From positions 24 through 35,507 of the forward strand of contig NZ_VKHR01000056.1 in the NCBI RefSeq assembly GCF_009663145.1: a stretch of DNA of 35,484 nucleotides, read 5' to 3'. The position numbers were made by a program, and so were the translations under genes. The stretch is from Shewanella sp. TC10 (GTDB taxonomy: Bacteria > Pseudomonadota > Gammaproteobacteria > Enterobacterales > Shewanellaceae). The notes under the pieces are model-generated. The model worked only from the letters and a program-made list of their open reading frames with translations. It was not told where the DNA came from and did no database searches. This document shows, one piece after another, positions 8,149 through 16,317 of the stretch. The first letter of the stretch is position 1; the number at the start of each line of letters is the position of its first letter.

Positions 8149-8178
8149 GCTAATTTAATGTTGAATTGGGATTAAATA

Positions 8179-8251
8179 ATGCACTGTACTTATTTAAAAA
8201 ACTAATGCTAATAACGCAGTTAAGAGCATATATTCACTAAGCACAGTGCAT
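8179..8251. repeat. 9-bp inverted repeat between convergent lysR and gor
   Basis: ATGCACTGT (8179-8187) and ACAGTGCAT (8243-8251) are exact reverse complements separated by 55 bases, in the gap where lysR and gor converge. The plus-strand side is followed by a T-rich stretch. It could be the base of a long hairpin acting in transcription end formation. Confidence 0.5.
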
Positions 8252-8281
8252 CGATTTATTTTTAACGCTTGTTATTGCGTT

Positions 8282-9637
8282 CTAGCGCATAGTAACAAAC
8301 TCTTCAGCGCCAGTCGGGTGAATTGCGACAACCGCATCAAAGTCAGCTTTTGTTGCACCCATCTTCATCGCAACACCAAAGCCTTGGAGGATTTCATCCA
8401 TACCAAAACCAATGCCATGAATACCAACAACCACTTCATCTTCGCCAGCACAGATTAACTTCATTTTACACGCTTCACGATGAGCGGTAATGGCAGTGTA
8501 CATTGAGGTAAAGCCTGATTTGTACACTTTAACGTTATCTTCGCCGAACTGTTCAATTGCTTCTGGTTCAGTTAAGCCCATAGTGCCAATCGGTGGGTGA
8601 CTGAAGACGACCGTTGGGATGACGCTGTAATCCATTTTAGCGTTTGGCATATTGCCAAATAAACGCTCTGACAGTAGACGGCCAGCTTTAACGGCAACAG
8701 GCGTTAGCTCTACGCCGCCTTCCATAATATCACCGACACAGTAAATGCCTTTTGCTGTGGTATTTTGCTGCTCATCAGTGACAACATAGCCTTTAGCGTT
8801 AAGATTAACATCGGTATTTTCTAGGCCGATGTTACCCGTTGAAGGAGAGCGTCCAATTGCCCAAATCAGCGTATCAACAGTGAGGCTTTCACCATTTTCA
8901 AGCTCAAGGGTTAAGCTATCATCTGCATTTTTCACTACCGCTTTTGGAATGCTATGAGTGTGCAGTGTTGGGCCATTGATTTCCATGGCTTCAACTAGGG
9001 TGTCAGTTAATATCGGATCGAAATTACGAAGTGGTGCATGCTTACGAACTAACAAATGCGTTTCGCTGCCTAGGGCATGCAATACACCAGCAAGCTCTAC
9101 AGCAATGTAACCAGCACCAACTACAGCGACACGCTTAGGTTGCTCACGTAGGGCGAAGAAACCGTCAGAATCGATACCGTGCTCAGCACCAGGAATATTC
9201 GGAATGGTTGGTGCGCCGCCAGTGGCAATGAGGATATGGTCAGCAGTGTAATGCTCGCCATCGACTTCAATAGTATTGCTGTTGACGAATTTACCGTAAC
9301 CATTCAATAGGGTGACCTTGTTACTTGCAAAGCCACGGCCGTAAGCATCATGGATGCGGCTGATATAAGCTTCACGATTATCGACTAAGGTATTCCAGTT
9401 AAAGTTATTAACGGTGACGTCAAAACCATAATCTTTAGCAAATAAATGCATTGCTTCGGCTACATGAGCGCCATACCACATGACTTTTTTCGGTACACAG
9501 CCCACGTTTACGCAAGTGCCACCAACGTGTTTAGCTTCAATAACCAATACTTTTGCACCACGCATCGCTGCGCGATTACCTGAAGCGATACCGCCACTAC
9601 CTGCGCCAAGACAGATATAGTCATAATGTTGAGCCAT
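8282..9637 (-). CDS. gor: Glutathione reductase
   Basis: This 451-residue flavoenzyme reduces glutathione disulfide with NADPH in the cytoplasm. The FAD-binding glycine motif GAGSGG is near residues 11-16. The redox disulfide is Cys42-Cys47 in GGTCVNVGCVPKK. The second Rossmann motif is VVGAGYIAVELAG, followed by LVRKHAPLR, whose arginines favour NADPH over NADH. The C-terminal active-site motif HPTGAEE has His440 and Glu445. Length and motifs match E. coli Gor (450 residues). The ATG at 9637 follows an AGAGAGGG-type site. Unlike in E. coli, rlmJ is not its direct neighbour here. Confidence 0.97.
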   Translation of the reverse strand: MAQHYDYICLGAGSGGIASGNRAAMRGAKVLVIEAKHVGGTCVNVGCVPKKVMWYGAHVAEAMHLFAKDYGFDVTVNNFNWNTLVDNREAYISRIHDAYGRGFASNKVTLLNGYGKFVNSNTIEVDGEHYTADHILIATGGAPTIPNIPGAEHGIDSDGFFALREQPKRVAVVGAGYIAVELAGVLHALGSETHLLVRKHAPLRNFDPILTDTLVEAMEINGPTLHTHSIPKAVVKNADDSLTLELENGESLTVDTLIWAIGRSPSTGNIGLENTDVNLNAKGYVVTDEQQNTTAKGIYCVGDIMEGGVELTPVAVKAGRLLSERLFGNMPNAKMDYSVIPTVVFSHPPIGTMGLTEPEAIEQFGEDNVKVYKSGFTSMYTAITAHREACKMKLICAGEDEVVVGIHGIGFGMDEILQGFGVAMKMGATKADFDAVVAIHPTGAEEFVTMR

Positions 9638-9790
9638 GTTAACCCTCTCTATTATTAATACTTGAGCCAGACATACTTAAAAAATGCCTGACTTATTTTA
9701 AGCGTTTATGTGAGTTTGCCATTTTTTATTGCAGCCATTGTAGGGGGGAATGCAATCACAAGCTAGTTTCAAAGACCGTAAAGTCGGTGA

Positions 9791-9816
9791 AATTATTGCA
9801 GCGAATTATTGCAACG
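9791..9816. repeat. 13-bp tandem duplication upstream of gor
   Basis: Two adjacent 13-base units (9791-9803 and 9804-9816, AATTATTGCAGCG and AATTATTGCAACG) differ at one base. They lie between gor and the next gene, with no evident role. Confidence 0.7.
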
Positions 9817-9870
9817 AATGGCTGACACTCAAGTTAAGGCAGACACATAATTCAGATACAGACAGTAATG

Positions 9871-9897
9871 GCTTTGCAGTGAGCAATACTGCAAAGC
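9871..9897 (-). terminator. Terminator-like perfect hairpin without T run
   Basis: A perfect 10-bp inverted repeat (GCTTTGCAGT 9871-9880 with ACTGCAAAGC 9888-9897) has a seven-base loop, 26 bases past the stop of the secreted-protein gene at 9923. There is no T tract on either side, so it may end transcripts poorly or protect 3' ends instead. Confidence 0.5.
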
Positions 9898-9922
9898 ATG
9901 GCGTAAAATGATGAGTTGATGA

Positions 9923-10435
9923 TTAGCGGCGATACTGGCACTCAGCTTGTTGCCCTTGTGAAGGACCGTTGCCTTCACAATCCATACATTGCCATTCTGC
10001 CTCGCGGTGTGACAATTCAGTTTGCAGGTAGGCAGCTTGATCATGGTGTTTAAGCTGTTTAGATAACTGCTTTATGCGGTTGCCAACCCAGCGACAACTT
10101 GGGTCGTTGGCGATTTTTACTGAACTTGCGCTTAGCTTTGTTGGTTTAGGTTTATTAGCGATTTGGGGCTTTTTATAGGGAGCAGCTGATTCATCTCTAA
10201 GCATCTCCGTGGATGAAAAGTTAAGCGAGCCTTGTGCTGGTGGCAGCGAGATAGGCTGGCCTTGATGGTCGAACACCATGCCCATGGGAAGTGGCTTTGG
10301 GGGAGTTGAACTTGTTTTGGTTTGTGTTTCTGTTTGCGTTTTAGCTTTAGTGAGTGCTGATAGGTCACTGGCTTGCGCAGCTAGGCTGCAAAATGCACAG
10401 ATAATGAGGTACAAGTATCCTTTTGAATATGTCAT
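9923..10435 (-). CDS. Small secreted protein of unknown function
   Basis: I do not recognise this 170-residue protein. A signal peptide (YLYLIICAFCSLAAQA, cleavage before SDLS near residue 23) directs it to the periplasm. The middle is low-complexity, with Thr/Gln/Lys- and Pro/Ser-rich stretches. The C-terminal 50 residues look folded: SCRWVGNRIKQL, a helical stretch, then WQCMDCEGN. The three cysteines could form a disulfide or a small metal site. The start at 10435 is favoured because AAGGA lies six bases before it; an in-frame ATG at 10441 touches that site. It may be co-oriented with, but separately terminated from, the beta-barrel gene upstream. Confidence 0.65.
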   Translation of the reverse strand: MTYSKGYLYLIICAFCSLAAQASDLSALTKAKTQTETQTKTSSTPPKPLPMGMVFDHQGQPISLPPAQGSLNFSSTEMLRDESAAPYKKPQIANKPKPTKLSASSVKIANDPSCRWVGNRIKQLSKQLKHHDQAAYLQTELSHREAEWQCMDCEGNGPSQGQQAECQYRR

Positions 10436-10488
10436 AAGCATTCCTTTGCTTGGTGGGTCGCGCCTTGTTTGCAATGTCACAACAAACA

Positions 10489-10514
10489 GGCTTAGCTCAC
10501 TGAGCTTAGAAGCC
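10489..10514 (-). terminator. Probable terminator of the beta-barrel gene
   Basis: A stem of GGCTT 10489-10493 with AAGCC 10510-10514, and AGCTCA 10494-10499 with TGAGCT 10501-10506, has a three-base bulge. On the minus strand it lies about 40 bases past the beta-barrel stop codon and is followed by a T-rich stretch. Confidence 0.45.
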
Positions 10515-10555
10515 GATGCGTATTAACGCCAATTTAAGCGTGAACGTGTTGGAAG

Positions 10556-11275
10556 TTAAAAATGCCAAGTGAAATGAATGCCAGCGTAACTTTGATCTAA
10601 ACTTCCCGTGACCCCTTCAGCTTTCGCTTGCTCTTTTATGTCGTCCATAGCAATGGAGTGACTAAAGTGAGCACTGACGGCGATATTGTTTGAGAGTTCA
10701 TAGCTTGCTTCAACGCCTATTTGGAAATGGTTGGCACCATTATGTTCTTCAGTCGCATATTGAAAATCAAATCCTTGAGTAATATATGGGGTTACTGTGA
10801 GCTGCTCTGTCAATTGCCATGGGCTATGTAAGCTGACTTCGACAAAATATCCGCCAGCTTCTGTTGCATAGGTATAAGCAACAGATGGAATTAACCAGTC
10901 GACACCGGTATAGGCGATGACGGCAAAGATTTCATTGTCATGATCGCGTTCATCCCCATAAAACTCTAAGCGCTGGTAGCCTATTACAGTTTCAATATCG
11001 TCATGTAGGTGTAAAGCGTACTCAAAACCAAAATTCCATTCGATGTAATGCTCTGAGTCTCCCCTGACCATAGTGGCATAAGTAGTTAAATCACCTGATG
11101 TTACCGCAGCTCCAGCTTGATATATGCCACCACTGTCTAAGTTATTTCTGCCTTCTGAAATATACTTAGAGTCCCAGCCAGCATTAAAGGCAAACTCAAG
11201 ATCTTCCGCCTTAGCGTGGGAGGAGGAGAGAGCGGCAATGCTTATTATTGATAAAAAAACTGGCGTTAATTTCAT
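10556..11275 (-). CDS. Outer-membrane beta-barrel protein (putative porin)
   Basis: This 239-residue protein has a signal peptide (cleavage after SSHAKA near residue 23), then alternating hydrophobic/polar strands typical of a small outer-membrane barrel. It ends in phenylalanine (FTWHF), the usual signal for BAM-mediated insertion. The segment AGWDSKYISEGRNNLDSGG near the mature N-terminus resembles the TIGR02001/TorF-like putative porin group. Which solute it passes is unknown. The start ATG lacks a strong Shine-Dalgarno sequence. Upstream, TTGACA on the minus strand (11374-11369) is a possible -35, but no good -10 follows. Confidence 0.75.
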   Translation of the reverse strand: MKLTPVFLSIISIAALSSSHAKAEDLEFAFNAGWDSKYISEGRNNLDSGGIYQAGAAVTSGDLTTYATMVRGDSEHYIEWNFGFEYALHLHDDIETVIGYQRLEFYGDERDHDNEIFAVIAYTGVDWLIPSVAYTYATEAGGYFVEVSLHSPWQLTEQLTVTPYITQGFDFQYATEEHNGANHFQIGVEASYELSNNIAVSAHFSHSIAMDDIKEQAKAEGVTGSLDQSYAGIHFTWHF

Positions 11276-11524
11276 ATCAGTAATGTTTTTAGTTCAATCG
11301 GTAGATAAGAACAGGATACAGTAATTGAATAAGCTAAAAATGATAATGAGTTAGATTTGCGATCGGATTGTCAATAATTCTTATGTAAATTATCAGTAAA
11401 TAAATGTGGGTGTTACGTCACGTTATTTTAGAGTATTTTCATATAGACGAAAAATCAGTCATGTTTGTGCCAATCAATCTCATTTGATTAGAGGGTTAAT
11501 TCTTATTTCAATAAACAGCTAGAC
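11276..11524. other. Divergent intergenic region, barrel gene side
   Basis: No gene is seen. The stretch must carry the beta-barrel promoter. It includes a minus-strand TTGACA (11374-11369) and a TGATAATGAG sequence at 11341-11350 that only loosely resembles a Fur site. Confidence 0.4.
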
Positions 11525-11553
11525 TTGAATTCAACCACTTGAGCCCTTATTAA
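11525..11553 (+). promoter_or_regulatory. Candidate sigma-70 promoter of prlC
   Basis: TTGAAT (11525-11530), a 17-base spacer and TATTAA (11548-11553) lie 43 bases before the prlC start codon. E. coli prlC is heat-shock controlled; I see no clear sigma-32 sequence here. Confidence 0.5.
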
Positions 11554-11596
11554 TGTGTAACAGGCAATTATTACCCTATTTCCCGAGGAATCACCT

Positions 11597-13651
11597 ATGA
11601 GCAACCCATTGCTAGATAATCCTTTGCTTAAACAAAGCGAACTGCCGCAGTTTTCAGCCATTAAAGCAGAGCATATTCAGCCAGCTGTTGAGCAAGCGAT
11701 TGCCGATTGTCGTAGTAAAATTGAACAAGTATTGGCAAGTACAAACCAATACACTTGGGAAAACTTGATTGAGCCACTTGAAGAAGTCGATGATCGCTTA
11801 AGCAAAATCTGGTCGCCTGTTTCACATATGAATTCAGTGACGAGTACAGATGAATGGCGTGAAGCACACGATGCTTGTTTACCATTATTGTCTGAGTACG
11901 GCACGTTCGTAGGCCAACATGAAGGCTTATACCAAGCCTATAAGTCGATTCAAGAATCTAAAGCGTTCGAGCAACTCACCACAGCGCAACAAACCTTATT
12001 GACTCAAAGCTTACGTGACTTTGAATTGTCTGGTATTGGTTTAAATGATGAGCAAAAAGTGCGTTACGGTGAAATTGTTAAACGTTTATCTGAATTAACG
12101 AGTAGCTTTTCAAATCAATTATTAGATGCCACCCAAGCATGGACTAAGCTTATCACTGATGAGGCTGAGCTAGCTGGCTTGCCTGATTCAGCGATTGCCG
12201 CAGCTAAAGCGATGGCGGAAGCAAATGAACAACAAGGTTGGTTATTTACCTTAGATTTTCCATCTTACCTGCCGGTGATGACATACAGTGAAAACCGCGA
12301 ATTACGTGAAGAATGCTACCGTGCTTTTGTCACTCGCGCATCGGATCAAGGTCCAAATGCGGGTGAGTTTGATAACAGTGCCAACATGGACGAAATCTTA
12401 GCGTTACGTCATGAACTGGCGCAGCTATTAGGTTTTGATAGCTACGCTGATAAATCGTTAGCCACCAAAATGGCCAATGATCCTAGCCAAGTATTATCTT
12501 TCTTAAATGAATTGGCATTGCGCTCAAAAGAGCAAGGCAAGTCAGAACTTGCTGAACTGAAAGCATTTGCTAAAGATCACTTTGATGTTACTGAAATGGC
12601 CTCATGGGATTTGAGCTTTTATGCTGAAAAATTACAGCAGCATAAATATGAAGTTTCTCAAGAATTACTGCGCCCCTACTTCCCTGAAGACAAGGTGTTA
12701 TCAGGCTTGTTCTACACAGTATCGCGCTTATTCGGTTTACGTATCGAGGAGCAACATGGCTTTGATAAGTGGCATGATGATGTGCGCTTTTTCCACATCT
12801 ATGATGCTGACAAGGTTCACCGTGGTAGCTTCTATTTAGATTTGTATGCCCGCAGCGGTAAACGTGGCGGCGCTTGGATGGATGATTGCCGAGGCCGTCG
12901 TGTTACTAGCACTGGTTTGCAAAAACCTGTGGCGTATTTAACTTGTAACTTTAATGGCCCTGTCGATGGTAAACCTGCATTGTTTACCCATGACGAAGTG
13001 ACGACTCTGTTCCATGAGTTTGGTCATGGTATTCACCATATGCTGACTAAAATTGAAGTCGGCGGTGTTGCTGGCATTAACGGTGTACCTTGGGATGCCG
13101 TTGAGCTACCAAGTCAGTTTATGGAAAACTGGTGTTGGCAAGAAGAAGCATTAGCTGAAATCTCAGGTCACTTTGAAACTGGAGAAGCCTTACCAAAAGC
13201 ACTGCTTGATAAAATGCTGGCGGCGAAGAACTTCCAGTCAGGCATGATGATGTTGCGCCAACTTGAGTTCTCACTGTTTGATTTCAGAATGCACCATGAG
13301 TTTGATGCCGAAAAAGGCGCTGATATTCAAGGTATTTTGGATGAAGTACGTGGCCAAGTTGCAGTCAATGTGCCGCCATCGTTTAACCGTTTTCAACATG
13401 GTTTTGCGCACATCTTTGCTGGTGGCTATGCTGCAGGTTATTACAGTTATAAATGGGCCGAAGTATTATCTGCCGATGCGTTTTCTCGTTTTGAAGATGA
13501 GGGCATATTTAACCCTGAAACCGGTAAAAGCTTCTTAAACAACATTCTTGAAATGGGTGGCAGTGAAGAACCAATGACCTTATTTGTTCGCTTTATGGGT
13601 CGTGAACCCAATACTGATGCGCTATTGCGTCACTCTGGAATTAACGCATAA
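11597..13651 (+). CDS. prlC: Oligopeptidase A (M3 metallopeptidase)
   Basis: This 684-residue cytoplasmic zinc peptidase degrades short peptides, including cleaved signal peptides in E. coli. The zinc motif HEFGH has ligands His473 and His477 with catalytic Glu474. The third ligand, Glu503 in VELPSQFMENW, sits 25 residues after His477, as expected for family M3. The C-terminal FAGGYAAGYYSYKWAEVLSADAF contains the family's Gly/Tyr substrate-closing segment. Length matches E. coli PrlC (680). The ATG follows CGAGGA. In E. coli rsmJ follows directly, but here a terminator ends the unit and rsmJ lies 17 kb away. Confidence 0.97.
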   Translation: MSNPLLDNPLLKQSELPQFSAIKAEHIQPAVEQAIADCRSKIEQVLASTNQYTWENLIEPLEEVDDRLSKIWSPVSHMNSVTSTDEWREAHDACLPLLSEYGTFVGQHEGLYQAYKSIQESKAFEQLTTAQQTLLTQSLRDFELSGIGLNDEQKVRYGEIVKRLSELTSSFSNQLLDATQAWTKLITDEAELAGLPDSAIAAAKAMAEANEQQGWLFTLDFPSYLPVMTYSENRELREECYRAFVTRASDQGPNAGEFDNSANMDEILALRHELAQLLGFDSYADKSLATKMANDPSQVLSFLNELALRSKEQGKSELAELKAFAKDHFDVTEMASWDLSFYAEKLQQHKYEVSQELLRPYFPEDKVLSGLFYTVSRLFGLRIEEQHGFDKWHDDVRFFHIYDADKVHRGSFYLDLYARSGKRGGAWMDDCRGRRVTSTGLQKPVAYLTCNFNGPVDGKPALFTHDEVTTLFHEFGHGIHHMLTKIEVGGVAGINGVPWDAVELPSQFMENWCWQEEALAEISGHFETGEALPKALLDKMLAAKNFQSGMMMLRQLEFSLFDFRMHHEFDAEKGADIQGILDEVRGQVAVNVPPSFNRFQHGFAHIFAGGYAAGYYSYKWAEVLSADAFSRFEDEGIFNPETGKSFLNNILEMGGSEEPMTLFVRFMGREPNTDALLRHSGINA

Positions 13652-13684
13652 CCCAATAGCTTGTTTTAAGCGATTGTCATTAAT

Positions 13685-13710
13685 AAAAGGCACCTTAGGG
13701 TGCCTTTTTT
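13685..13710 (+). terminator. Terminator of prlC
   Basis: A perfect 10-bp stem (13685-13694 with 13699-13708) has the loop TTAG and ends in six T, about 33 bases past the prlC stop codon. It is a typical intrinsic terminator. Confidence 0.9.
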
Positions 13711-13767
13711 GTTTTGATTTTGTCAGGATTGAATATTTTGCAAAATGAACTTATTAAATCGTGAAAG

Positions 13768-13796
13768 TTACATTATGATGGCTGTGATAGCATAAT
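13768..13796 (+). promoter_or_regulatory. Candidate promoter of the PilZ gene, short leader
   Basis: TTACAT (13768-13773), a 17-base spacer and CATAAT (13791-13796) precede the TTG start at 13814. Transcription should begin near 13803, leaving a leader of only about 11 bases that still includes the GGA at 13803-13805. Confidence 0.45.
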
Positions 13797-13813
13797 TTGA
13801 ACGGATTCGTATT

Positions 13814-14485
13814 TTGAACGAGCAACCATTACCAGAAGAGCAAGTATTCTTTACCCTATCACCGGGCAGAGCGGTGGATATTCAAATTGATTTCCCTGTT
13901 AAATTCAGAACCAAAGCTACTTTGGTAGGCTATGAGCTTGGCAAATATATTATTTTGAAACATCCCGCACCGCAGCAAATGAAAAATTACAGTGATGTGT
14001 TTGTTGAAGGCAACGGTGTTGTTGTTCGTTATTTATTGGAAGGTCAACAAGGTGAGTGCTACGCCTTTAAATCGACTATTCGCAATATCACCAAAATCCC
14101 CGAAAAGTTTATTTTTCTGTCTTACCCAAAGCAAATTGAGAACCGTCAGTTACGAACCCATCAAAGGTACATAACGCATTTACCGGCAGCTATTCAAGCT
14201 AAAGATGAAAATGATGCTAGCCACGGAACCCAACTAAAAGGCATTATTTCTGACATATCATCCAAGGGGTGTGGCTTCGTTTTCAAAACGGAAAACCCAA
14301 ATCTGAAGGTGAGTCAGAAAGACATTATAGTGACGATCCGTAACCCTAATAATGAGGGGATTTGTATTCCTGCCAAGGTGTGCAATAGCCGCTTTGAGGA
14401 CGGTAAGGTCAATGTTGGAATTAAGTTTGAAGACGATGATGAACAAATCAAAACCTTGCTAACTCAGCTGTATATTGATTTGTAA
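13814..14485 (+). CDS. PilZ-domain c-di-GMP receptor, YcgR-like
   Basis: This 223-residue cytoplasmic protein is predicted to bind cyclic di-GMP. The C-terminal PilZ domain (about 112-220) keeps both signature motifs: RTHQR (Arg114 and Arg118, RxxxR) and DISSKG (147-152, DxSxxG). The N-terminal half (about 15-105) resembles the YcgR-type partner domain, so a role in tuning motility or surface behaviour is likely but inferred. The start is TTG at 13814. It is the only plausible one, because an in-frame stop lies at 13793 and the next Met is residue 56. GGA lies eight bases before it. Confidence 0.85.
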   Translation: MNEQPLPEEQVFFTLSPGRAVDIQIDFPVKFRTKATLVGYELGKYIILKHPAPQQMKNYSDVFVEGNGVVVRYLLEGQQGECYAFKSTIRNITKIPEKFIFLSYPKQIENRQLRTHQRYITHLPAAIQAKDENDASHGTQLKGIISDISSKGCGFVFKTENPNLKVSQKDIIVTIRNPNNEGICIPAKVCNSRFEDGKVNVGIKFEDDDEQIKTLLTQLYIDL

Positions 14486-14501
14486 GAATTAAGAAGGCAT
14501 T

Positions 14502-14531
14502 AAAAAAGCGACTGTTATTAGTCGCTTTTTT
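14502..14531. terminator. Bidirectional terminator between PilZ gene and ribB
   Basis: A perfect 12-bp stem (14502-14513 with 14520-14531) has a six-base loop, with A6 on one arm and T6 on the other. It is 16 bases past the PilZ stop and 27 bases past the ribB stop, so it can end both convergent transcripts. Confidence 0.9.
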
Positions 14532-14558
14532 GTTTTCATAGGCTCTAAAGTTAAAACA

Positions 14559-15215
14559 CTAGGCCAATTTCAAATCATGCTGTTGGCGGTACATCACCAT
14601 GTCTTCAATCGTCAATACTGGCATATTGTGCTTAAGGCCAAATGCAACAATTTCAGGTGCTTTTGCCATGGTGCCATCTTCGTTAGTGACTTCGCATAAT
14701 ACGCCTGCCGGTTGAAGACCTGCCATTTGCATTAAATCTACCGTGCCTTCGGTGTGGCCGCGACGAGACATAACACCGCCAGCGCGAGCACGAAGTGGGA
14801 AAACATGTCCAGGACGGGCCAGATCAGATGCTTTAGCATCTGCAGCGGTAGCCGTTTTTACTGTGGTAACACGATCTTGTGCAGAAACACCTGTGGTGAC
14901 GCCTTCTTTAGCTTCAATAGATACAGTAAAAGCGGTTTGGTTAGCGCTGTTGTTATCGGCAACCATTGGTGGTAATTCAAGCTTATTTGCTTGGTCATCA
15001 GTTAAGCATAAACACACAATACCGCTGCATTCGCGGATCATTAATGCCATTTGCTGACTGGTAAGATGCTCTGCTGAATAGATAATATCGCCTTCATTTT
15101 CACGATCTTCATCGTCGAGCAATAATACGCCGTTACCTAGACGTAATGCTTCTAAGGCTTTTTCAACACGTTCGATAGGATCGCCAAAAGGCGAAAGTAG
15201 TGATAACTGATTCAT
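14559..15215 (-). CDS. ribB: 3,4-dihydroxy-2-butanone 4-phosphate synthase
   Basis: This 218-residue enzyme makes the four-carbon precursor of riboflavin from ribulose 5-phosphate. The N-terminal acidic loop DDEDRENEGD (35-44) binds metal and substrate. RPGHVFPLRARAGGV (about 134-148) followed by RRGHTEGTVDL carries the catalytic residues. No GTP cyclohydrolase II domain is fused, as in E. coli RibB (217 residues). The ATG at 15215 follows AGGAG by six bases. An FMN riboswitch lies upstream on the same strand, so the gene should be turned down when FMN is plentiful. Confidence 0.97.
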   Translation of the reverse strand: MNQLSLLSPFGDPIERVEKALEALRLGNGVLLLDDEDRENEGDIIYSAEHLTSQQMALMIRECSGIVCLCLTDDQANKLELPPMVADNNSANQTAFTVSIEAKEGVTTGVSAQDRVTTVKTATAADAKASDLARPGHVFPLRARAGGVMSRRGHTEGTVDLMQMAGLQPAGVLCEVTNEDGTMAKAPEIVAFGLKHNMPVLTIEDMVMYRQQHDLKLA

Positions 15216-15272
15216 GGTTAACTCCTAAAAAATACCAGAATCAGGGCTTTAAAGAGGGGTTTTACGCCAAAC

Positions 15273-15311
15273 GAAATACACCAGTAAGCCCTAGGCTCAC
15301 TGGTGTATTTC
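15273..15311 (-). promoter_or_regulatory. Hairpin joining the FMN riboswitch to ribB (expression platform)
   Basis: A perfect 13-bp stem (15273-15285 with 15299-15311) with a further AGCC/GGCT pairing inside its loop starts right after the riboswitch P1 helix. It lacks a proper T tract, so it does not look like a simple terminator. Its loop (15286-15292) is complementary over seven bases to 15243-15249, just upstream of the ribB ribosome binding site. Confidence 0.65.
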
Positions 15312-15480
15312 TATTCTCTCTCATCCGGACTATAACCGTCGGCTTTGGAATAGTAGACATTACATCTACATCACCAAATCTGCTGACCTCGACGAATCGA
15401 GCGCTCGCGGGCTTAGTTAAGATTACATAAAGGTAAGTTAACATCACCGCCGGTGGGGAATTTCGCCCCGCCCTGAGAAT
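15312..15480 (-). ncRNA. FMN riboswitch (RFN element)
   Basis: Read on the minus strand this has the conserved RFN blocks in order. These are CAGGGCGGGG with GAAATTCCCCACCGGCGGT (15475-15443 region), AGCCCGCGAGC (near 15412), GATTTGGTG (near 15380), ATTCCAAAGCCGAC (near 15351) and ATAGTCCGGATGAGAGAGA (near 15333-15315). The P1 ends pair (15475-15480 with 15313-15318). Such elements bind FMN and repress riboflavin genes. It lies about 100 bases before ribB. Confidence 0.96.
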
Positions 15481-15481
15481 T

Positions 15482-15511
15482 AAAATAACCTGATCACACC
15501 CAATGTGTGAA
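15482..15511 (-). promoter_or_regulatory. Candidate ribB promoter
   Basis: On the minus strand TTCACA (15511-15506), an 18-base spacer and TATTTT (15487-15482) end just before the riboswitch begins, as expected for a promoter whose transcript opens with the RFN element. A 6-bp inverted repeat (TCACAC 15494-15499 with GTGTGA 15505-15510) overlaps the spacer and -35. Confidence 0.35.
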
Positions 15512-15717
15512 CAGCGCCGCCATGGTAAGCCAAAACGCTCGTTTAAAAAAGTGCTAACGCTCACAGAGGCTACAATTAATGATCTATTGTCTGTGATTGG
15601 GCTTATCAAATAGGCTTTTGTAAAACGAGTTCTATTTAATGCTTTGTTAATTTAGCAAGCAGGCTTGATAGCTGGTATGACCTCTGTTAGCCTGTTTTGC
15701 TCACAAGGAGTAGTTGT

Positions 15718-16272
15718 ATGAATTTATATTTCCGCCTCATTTGGTTAATGCTTTGGCGCAATCGCCAAGCCCAGAAAATAGGTTTTTTAGATACCAGTCG
15801 AATCAGTTACCGTGCTTGGCCACTTGATTGCGACATCAATATGCATTTAACTAATTCCCGTTATCCTGCGTTTATGGATCTTGCGCGTACCCATATGATT
15901 GCTGAAATGGGATTAATGCAAAAATTTCTTAAGTTGAAGTGGTTACCTATTGTTAACGCATCGGAGTTTACGTTTTTCCGTGATATCAAACCGATGGAAA
16001 AATTTGAAATTGAAACGCGTATTGTTGGCTGGGATGAGAAGTACTTTTACATCGAACAACGCTTTGTGACTGCAAGAGGCTTACATTGCATCATGCATGT
16101 TCGTGGCGTATTTATTTGTAAAGGCAAGCAAGTGCCGATTACCGATTTGGTAGAAGCGGGTGGCTATTTCGGCCCAACGCCTGAAATGCCGCCAGAAATC
16201 ATCAAGTGGAAAGAGTTTTTACAAGTTAAGAAAGAGCAAAACAGCAAGCCGAAATTGAGTTTAGCTTCGTAA
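15718..16272 (+). CDS. Hotdog-fold acyl-CoA thioesterase-like protein
   Basis: This 184-residue protein has the 4HBT/THEM6-like hotdog pattern. After a basic, hydrophobic N-terminus comes LDCDINMHLTNSRYPAFMDLAR (about 37-58), the helix and turn that carry the family's Asp/Asn. FTFFRDIKP (about 81-89) and an RGVF strand follow. The family hydrolyses acyl-thioesters; the natural substrate is not known. The ATG at 15718 follows AAGGAG by seven bases. The next gene starts 45 bases after its stop on the same strand, so the two may form an operon. Confidence 0.8.
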   Translation: MNLYFRLIWLMLWRNRQAQKIGFLDTSRISYRAWPLDCDINMHLTNSRYPAFMDLARTHMIAEMGLMQKFLKLKWLPIVNASEFTFFRDIKPMEKFEIETRIVGWDEKYFYIEQRFVTARGLHCIMHVRGVFICKGKQVPITDLVEAGGYFGPTPEMPPEIIKWKEFLQVKKEQNSKPKLSLAS

Positions 16273-16317
16273 GCGTTATCATACCGATAATTGATAACGT
16301 ATTGAGTAGGTAACGCA

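Noticed and set aside
11337..11355. Possible Fur box upstream of the beta-barrel gene
   Set aside because: Only one half (TGATAATGAG) resembles the consensus; the second half does not match.
15494..15510. CRP-like site near the ribB promoter
   Set aside because: The arms are TCACAC and GTGTGA, the reverse order of a CRP site (TGTGA then TCACA), so it is only noted as an inverted repeat.
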